Source: Callorhinus ursinus (Eukaryota > Chordata > Mammalia > Carnivora > Otariidae). Taken from it: a stretch of DNA of 64,000 bases. Shown here one piece after another: positions 57,178-64,000 of the stretch. The notes under the pieces were generated by a model, which was not told the origin of the DNA, made no database searches, and was given only the letters and a program-made list of their open reading frames with translations. A program made the translations under genes and the position numbers. Every line of letters starts with the position of its first letter. Position 1 is the stretch's first letter. The stretch is taken from the NCBI RefSeq assembly GCF_003265705.1, contig NW_020312894.1:3920968-3984967 (forward strand), written 5' to 3'.

Positions 57178-57650
57178 ATCACTTGGGTTGCTTGAACATG
57201 ATGCCGAAAGAACAAAGCAGTGCGGACCACGCACTTGTTCAGATGTTTGCAAATGTCCAGATGCTCCATGCTAGGTTCACAAACTGCCACGCATGGGCTA
57301 AGGTTTCTGTGTTACTAAAAGGGCGTGGTGTGGACACAATCTTACCATGGTAGGCATGGGTGATTTTGAAAACAACTTTTTAGTGCTTGGTGTTAACGCG
57401 CTCCAGACACTTCCGTTATCTCAAACTCTTTCTAGCATCTGCTCCAGCTTAGATAACCTTCAGGACAGCACATTCTTCCCCAGCTATTTTGTCTTTGGTA
57501 TGTTTGAGAGGTTGCAATTATATGATAATGCCAACTTTTTATTTTTTTATTTTTATTTTTTTGTATTTGCCATGTTGCCGCTAAAAATCAAAGCACAAAT
57601 AAATGGGGAATGTGTGCACATAGCCACAGTTTGATCCATGTTTCATATGA
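57178..57650. other. unique sequence, no gene recognised
   Basis: No repeat or exon identified. A T-rich run lies at about 57537-57562. Confidence 0.5.
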
Positions 57651-57770
57651 TATATATTACGTTAAGAAAGGTTAATTCTGTATCGAATATAATCAGAAAC
57701 ACAATGCAGGGCTTGTCACGCTGACATGGGGTGGTGGGTACCACAATGCTGCTCAGCAGGAAGCCTTGTT
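57651..57770 (+). repeat. unidentified dispersed repeat, copy B
   Basis: Direct counterpart of 48991-49110, with substitutions and a 3-base gap near 57683. The surrounding sequence is not shared. Confidence 0.8.
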
Positions 57771-59801
57771 ATATTTTTTATATGTTAGTAGATGTCTACT
57801 TAGAATTGATCAAACCTTTGCTTCCGAAACATATATGCCAACACCTCTGCAACACACCATAAACTAGACTCTCAGAAAATAATAATGATGCTTATCAGTC
57901 ACTCGCCTTGAGTTTGCTTGTGAAAAACCTCCAGCTAGTGTGCAATTGGAGCTCTTAAAACATAGATCTTTTTGCTGTACTGATAATTCACTCACAGCTT
58001 GAGATTGATGACTATGTGAAGTCCATAAAAGATGTTACCACTATATTTTGTTCTTATGATTTATTTTATCATGTTGTCAAGGTTTGCAGAAAACAAGAAA
58101 CAAATCAATGAATGTCATGCTTAAATATTAAAGAAGGCTGTAATACACATTTTTATTCAGATGCCTTATTCAATCTTGTGGCTCAGAAAAGAGTAGTGGC
58201 AACCAAGCTTTTATTTGAATTACTTTTGGAAAAATTAATTTAGGAGGACTGTTGAATTGTGAATGGCAAAAGGTAGCTAACCTTATTTGCTTAAATAGTA
58301 ATATATGGTTGCAGGACTCCTTGAAAAAGCAGTACTAACAAACCACAGGGAAGTGAATGGATTTTTAAAGCATCAAGAAGTTGGGCTGGAGTGTGCTTAA
58401 CAAGTTCAGGCCCGCGGCATGGATAGAAGGGTATTTGAAAAGAAGCAAAGGGATAAGACTTTGCTTCGGGGATGGGGGATGGATACTGTGCACTTTGCTT
58501 TTGAAACGAATCATTTCCTTCATCATTATTTGAAATGAAGATCACCATCTATTCCTAGGGAAGGCACCGTCTGTAAGCATGGCATATCCAGAGTTGTTGG
58601 CCTTTCCCACACCTCATTAGATAGCAAGCAGAGAAGAACTGCTAAATCTTGCTTTATTTTTCTGAGTTTGACTGGCTTTCTGAAAAGGGGCCTACCTGTG
58701 CCGATGTTGTCAACTGCATATTAAAACAGTCCAGAGTTGGAGATGGTGCATTTCTGGGACATGAAAAAATATATACTCTGAAGTCTGGCTTTATTTAGTT
58801 GTTTTTGGTTTTTCTTTTGTTTGTTTGTTTTTGTTTTTGAAACAGAGAAGAATGCCAAAAAAAAAAAAAAAAAGAAGAAGATTCAAAGGACTTACGTCAA
58901 AAATGAAACTCCCAGGACATGTCTGGGATGAATGTGCTTCAGCCTAATCCCTTTCTCAAAACTCAGGTCTGTGCTGGGATAAGGGATGAACAGACCCTAT
59001 GATTGCCTGGCACTTTGAGGTCCTGAAAGCTTTTGAATTATCAATGAAAAAGTAATTAGGTTCAGCATCATTTCATTGCTAAGTATATTTTATTGTATTT
59101 TATTGTATTCTTGTTTCGTGAAAACTGGTGATCAACACATGGTAGGTAGGGTGGGTCCAGATTAACATAAATATTCAATTAGCCACAAGACCCTGCTCTT
59201 TGACCATTCTGAATAAACTGGAGTTTATTTAAATTTAGAAAACAGATAAATTAGGCGGTGATCATTTGCATCACAATAGGATTCTTCATTCTAAGGGAGG
59301 GTTCCTTGTGGGATTCTTTTAAATAGAAAGCTCTCCAAGTACTTTGAAAAATACAATTTGATATTTAAAAATTCTCTTCTCATGTAGTTTCTCAGGAACA
59401 TGTCTATTGTATGAAATGAGAGGCGTATCTATTTAATTTGGTAATGAGAGAGCTTCACTGCAAATATTTTGGACTTAAAAAAAATTCCGATGTACTAGTA
59501 TAAAAGTCATACCGAGGCCTCAAACTTAAGTTCTGTTTCATGACCATTTCCTTCTCTCCTGGTCAGCCCCAAAGCAAATTTCAATTCTGTTAATTCACCT
59601 TCAACCAACCTCACTCTGCCTGTGCCTGGACAAGAGGAGGTTCTCTGAGGGTCAAGTGGGATGCCCAGGATCTAGTTGGGCCACTGGGGTTGCTCTGTCC
59701 TTGTTTCAGCAGACCAGGAAGGAGATAGAAGCAGAGGGCACAGGGCTCAGAGTGGGAAGCCTCTGGATGACGCGAGCAGTTTGGGCGGTTTATCACATAA
59801 G

Positions 59802-59802
<1 letters not shown>
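57771..59802. other. unique, AT-rich sequence, no gene recognised
   Basis: No repeat family or exon recognised. An A-run lies at 58857-58874 and (GTTT)-like words near 58800-58835. Confidence 0.5.

Positions 59803-59836
<34 letters not shown>
59803..59836. repeat. (TG)n microsatellite
   Basis: Uninterrupted TG run of 34 bases. Confidence 0.97.
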
Positions 59837-59837
<1 letters not shown>

Positions 59838-60960
59838 TCATCTGGGCGGCTACTCTGGTGCATAAGACAACAAAGAACAGAAATACAGAGTGGGGAAGGA
59901 GAGCCTCAATGGATGGGCCCACAGGGGCAGCCCTGGGGCATCAGGGAGGAACTCTGTCCTCACCACGGGGAGTCTTGGTGGCAAGGCCCCTGCTGCTGGG
60001 GTTAGAGTACTTGGCTATAAGCCTATCATCCCTTGTTCTCTCCTGGTTCCTGGAACCACACACTAAGCAACTCTCTCTCCTGGGGTCTGGTTTTCCAAGG
60101 AAGGGAAGCTCCTACTCAACATTCACGGGACCCAAAGGGGAACTCTTCTGTCCATGGTGCTGTACGTCCCGAGCCATGTTAACTGGTCTGTTGGCAAAAA
60201 TGGTCACGGAACCAAATAAGTTTAGAACGTTTGGGTGAACACAATTAATATGGTTCTGAGAAGTTGTGCAGTTAGGGGACTTGATGATCTACGTCCCGTG
60301 GCTGAATCTCCACAAAGGGGACACACCATGCAGAATTTCTAGTCTTTGCAGAAAGCATCTCCTGCATTAAGCGCTTAGCAGAACACACTTTGGAAAAGGC
60401 TGTCCGAGGATCTCGGGGCTGCGCAGAGGCAAACTGACTAAGCACAGTCATTCTGAGATGGGAATGGTTCCTCCTCTCAGCTCTTCTTGGAATATTTGTA
60501 TGTATAGCTGCAAAGTCTGTCAGCCAGAATGAATTTCTCTACTGAAGGAACTGGGGATGTGATAGGGAGGCATTTCTGGGGGTAGCAGAACCTTCGGAAA
60601 CCCAGGAGCTTGGCCCCTCTCTGTCAGGGGGCCTCAGGGTTTTCAGGAGAATCTTGAAGCAACTTCTTTCTCCAGCCCTAAGTCTGTATTACTGTTTTTC
60701 CCTAGCCACCTGTAGCTTTCCTCCAGCTCCCTTGTAGCTAGGTTGTCCCAGGGCTTAGGTGGCTATTAGTTGCTACTGCACAGGGGATTCACTTCTTGAC
60801 GGCGAAGCAATAGGAGAAGGCACTTCTCTTCCCCTGGAACGTCAGGAGAGGTCCCCATGGAAGATGTGTGCGCCCTTCTAGGTCATAAGCTCTTGGAGGG
60901 GAGCGCGAGGTCCTGTCTGTTCTGTCTTCCTCTTCTGGTTCTGACAGAATCTCTTGCCAA
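59837..60960. other. unique sequence, no gene recognised
   Basis: Frames up to 144 codons start inside the TG run and are artefacts of it. No exon is recognised. Confidence 0.5.
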
Positions 60961-63294
60961 GTGTCAGCTGGGGCTGCTGGGTTCAATGTGTGCTGTATAG
61001 GATTGTATCTTGAAAGGAGTTAAGCAGATCAGGGACAGGTGCTCTGGCTTCCACGAGGTGATGTCCAGATCTGTGTTCAGAGGCTCCTGGTACAGGAGCC
61101 CTTCACAGAGGCCCAGAGCCAGTCGGTTACTTCTCTCAGCCCGGACGCCGGAGTTGGGGGGCAGCCCACGGCTGCTTAGCTCAGCCTGGCACCTCACGTG
61201 GGGGCTCCTCTCACAGTAGCACCAGGGCCTTGGGGAAGCCTTACTCTGCAATAATTCGGCAACGTGACCAAACTCTGGGTGCACAGAGTGGAGTGGCAGG
61301 GTCCTTGAACGAGGTGGCAGAAGACCTGTCCTCGGGACACCCGCTCGGTGCACTCTAGGACTTAAGTAAGAGAATGTGGATGGGGCCTCAGTTTCTTCAC
61401 CTGGAAAAGACCCATCACACCTCCCACGCTCGGGGATGATAGAACGCCGCATGCAGAAACAGGGACAAACCATAGAGCATTACACAAATGCCGGATTCTA
61501 TTCGTACGTTGCTCGGGGTAAACTGAGGCGTAGGGAGACGACCCAGAGGCAGATGACAAAGCGAGTCCGTTCACGGGCACTCTCTTGCAGCGAAGTTCGT
61601 CTGCTGAATGCCAACATCAGCCTTGTCCAGGAAAGGCAGCTGGGAGAACATGCTTCCTCTGCTCCCACATCTCCCGGGCCCTGCGGGTGATCCTGAAAGT
61701 CAGACCGGCTCGGGAGCTTGTAACTAATGGCGCATCGAGGTCCTCATTTTGGTGGCCTCGAACTAGCGGGATGCTACCTGTGCCCACCCATTTGCCATCC
61801 TCACACTCAGGGTCTGTGCAGGGGTATGGACGCAGCCAGCCGGGAGAGCTGTCCTTCTGGTTTCCTGTGACGAGTTCCCGACTTAGGAATCACCTGGAAT
61901 TCATTCTATAAAAACAGAAAACAATTCAGAGGCTGCACGCACTCGGCGATGGGCTTGTGCGGCCTGTACCGTGTTCCTGAATTTCTGCAGAGAATGGGCG
62001 GGTCAAAGCATTTGTGAGGCACACGCAGGGGGACCGCCGTGGGGCCGGGCCTTCGTTCCCTGGATGACACAGGTGATGCAGGTGTGGACAATCAACCACA
62101 CACCTCTCTAAGGTACCGAGAGGCCCAAGCCCGGGGCCAGGCTGTGTGTGGGCAGAGCAGGCTGGGTGGGCCATGAAGTGAAGGCCGTTCTTTCCAGCCC
62201 CCGGGCTGCAGCAGAGGCGGGGCATGGCCTTCTTGGATCAGTCCCTAAGCAGGGCTACACCCCACTGTCACTGCAGAAGTGACACTGGAACTGCCTCTCC
62301 CTCTAAACAACAAACAGCCAGTCTTGTCCTTGGAAAGGTCTCAGCTTCAGGGACTCTGGTCATGTCAACACCTGATTGCTTCTCAAGGTTTTTGAAAGAT
62401 CTGAATTTCCTGTCGTGGATTCGGTCATTCTGCAGGTGGGGACATTTCTTCCAGGTGACAGCAGAAGACAGCCTCGAAGCTTCCTCCTTGAGTGTTGTCT
62501 CCTCTTTGAGAACTTTCAATAGGCCACCCCCGATCTCCTTTCCAAAGACACCTGGGACGCTCCTCGAGGTGTGTCTAGAGGAAAAGCCACCATAGATCGG
62601 ACTTTGTCCTGCACTGATTTGCACAAAATGATGCAAGGAGGAAGCAGCAGAAAACCCACAGCTGGGGCTTCCTGCACTGTCCAGCTGCCTCCGTGCGGTG
62701 TTGCTGGCTGTAAGGCCCTGCAGACCTTGGTGCTCGCCCTCCCTGAGCGCTGGTGGATCCTCTGTGCTCTGAGCGCACGGTACACACTAGTGTTCCTGAG
62801 AATCTGGCCTGGCCTCTGCCTTGCTCTACCTCTCTTGTTCTGGTTGCCACAGGCCTGAGTGGGAGTGGGTCCAGGATTTCTCTTTTTAAGCAAGAGAAAC
62901 ACTCTGTGATTCCTGGAGGCGGGGAGTGGGGACACAGGTCCCATGGGCGACTCCCTTCTTAGGAAGGTAGAACAAGAAAAGGGACACAAACCATGGGTTA
63001 GGGACCTGGGCTCCCTGTCCAGAGACAGCATCATAGTCACACTTGGGGGCTTCCAGATAATCAGGGCATCTGGCCAAAAGTGAGAGTTCGAGCCCATATG
63101 CATTAGGGGCCTGCAGAGCTCAGGTGTGGCACCTGCTCTCTGCACCTTTTCATTCCCAAGCTACCTCATGAATTCTGACTTCCAGGCTGAGGTCAGAGAA
63201 TGTCCCACTGGAGGAACTCAGCGGCTGCCCGAGCAGTTACAAGATCCCATGTCCTGTGGCATCTCTCTAGAAAGACTCAGTTGCCCACAGGGAG

Positions 63295-63298
<4 letters not shown>
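60961..63298. other. GC-richer sequence with long unassigned ORFs
   Basis: G+C and CpG rise here (for example GTACGTTGCTCGGGG, AGGGAGACGACCC and GCGAGTCCGTTCACGGG). Several frames of 100-209 codons overlap on both strands. The longest are on the minus strand at 62516-63145 (209 codons, Arg/Pro/Ser/Leu-rich) and 60964-61473 (169 codons). None shows a domain, signal peptide or motif that I recognise, and they contradict one another by overlapping. An exon in this part cannot be excluded. Confidence 0.3.

Positions 63299-63337
<39 letters not shown>
63299..63337. repeat. (CA)n microsatellite
   Basis: Uninterrupted CA run of 39 bases, with a second short CA run at about 63365-63376. Confidence 0.97.
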
Positions 63338-63340
<3 letters not shown>

Positions 63341-64000
63341 TACATGTGTGCACACAACCTCATGCACACACACACACGGCTTCACTCCTCTGTCTCTGCC
63401 TAGTGAGTCATTTGGTTCTCCTGGGCCTGTGGTTTCTAATTGTGGGGTGGAAAGAATAGTTCTGTACACGTAAAAGCCCCTTCTATAAATGCACCAGATA
63501 ATTCCGTCTGTTACTGGCACATAACCCTGAATGCCACAGCTGCTCTAAGTAGCACACGGGAAGGTGCCATTGGCTGCAGTCTGAGCCCATGCCCATGCCA
63601 TGGCAGTTCATGTCTGCAAATATTTTCAGGTTTCTCTTGGATGAAGGTGGCATGGAACGTATGGACCAGCTTGAGGATTCTCTCCTCTGCTTGGAGTCGC
63701 AGGAACGTGGGGTCTGCGTCCTGCCCAGCCACTTTGCAGGCAGGTGTCCTAGTTGATCGAAGACCAGGAATAGCCATTGTCTGCATCCGCTGGAGGAGGG
63801 AGGAGCGCAGGGAAGCCTCAGTGCGGCATCGCCAGTTCCGTGCACAGGTCAGTAACTGTCTCTGCTTCCCCTCCTGAGCTTTCAACCACATCCAATTAGC
63901 CCTGCCCCGCGTGACGCAGCCGGCTCTCTTAATGAGAGTCATGCTCCAGCGGAACGCGCGCGACCTGAGCCTTTAGAAACAGGTGCCTTCTTGGGAGCCC
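63338..64000. other. unique sequence at window end, no gene recognised
   Basis: Overlapping frames of 120-145 codons on both strands, without recognisable domains. The final 120 bases are CpG-containing (CCCGCGTGACGCAGCC, GGAACGCGCGCGACC) and could border a GC-rich element beyond the window. Confidence 0.4.

Noticed and set aside
59804..60238. 144-codon plus-strand ORF
   Set aside because: Its start lies inside the TG microsatellite and the rest has no recognisable domain.

Overview
The window is nuclear DNA of a placental mammal, most likely a caniform carnivore. Seven tRNA-Lys-type CAN-SINEs are present (head reading GGGGCGCCTGGGTGGCTCAG on the minus strand, CT-rich middle, A-rich tail). 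With them are a 7.0 kb L1 whose 5' end resembles other carnivore L1s, and old placental repeats (MLT1 and MLT2 LTRs, L1M, MER58-like, MIR/L2). The SINE variant, with its GTGTTCCCTCTCTCGCTG-type middle, looks more like bear, seal or mustelid than dog; this is recall, not a search. I recognise no host protein-coding exon, rRNA, tRNA or snRNA gene. The window reads as a gene desert or the inside of a large intron.

Layout. 1-10.9 kb is mostly unique sequence with one SINE (981-1174), an L1M 3' end (1853-2250), a GC/CpG-rich patch (about 2.4-2.9 kb), a 21-bp minisatellite (3398-3502), an ERVL-type solo LTR (5884-6286) and a CCATC-rich degenerate repeat (7.85-8.13 kb). 10.9-17.1 kb is LTR-rich and holds two large, about 98% identical inverted duplications: 10941-11048 / 11717-11824 and 13691-14082 / 15223-15610. 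17-25.8 kb is largely unique and includes an unexplained 304-codon ORF (20104-21018) and TAAT-rich, possibly conserved noncoding patches.

25.9-43 kb is a nest of transposons. An ancient L1M on the minus strand (from about 26.65 to at least 43.1 kb) was split by a SINE, by a 5'-truncated L1 (28681-29801, containing a 400-N assembly gap), by a structurally complete 7,007-bp L1 (30063-37069) with a perfect 15-bp target-site duplication, by a hAT DNA transposon relic (38408-40287) that itself carries two SINEs, and by a further SINE (41487-41695). The 7 kb L1 keeps its 5'UTR (YY1-type site), ORF1, ORF2 and 3'UTR order. It carries frameshifts and nonsense codons in both ORFs and cannot encode intact proteins.

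44-64 kb is mainly unique sequence with an L1ME-like fragment, two more SINEs, CA/TG microsatellites, two MLT1 LTRs (51.76-52.23 and 52.87-53.46 kb), MIR/L2 remnants, an unidentified roughly 120-bp repeat present twice (48991-49110 and 57651-57770) and a GC-richer end (60.9-64 kb) with several long ORFs of unproven meaning.

Every L1 and every SINE seen lies on the minus strand. This would fit an intron of a plus-strand gene, but local base composition may explain part of it. No new functional system is demonstrated. The most unusual structures are the paired inverted duplications, whose direction of copying can be read from the repeats they truncate.
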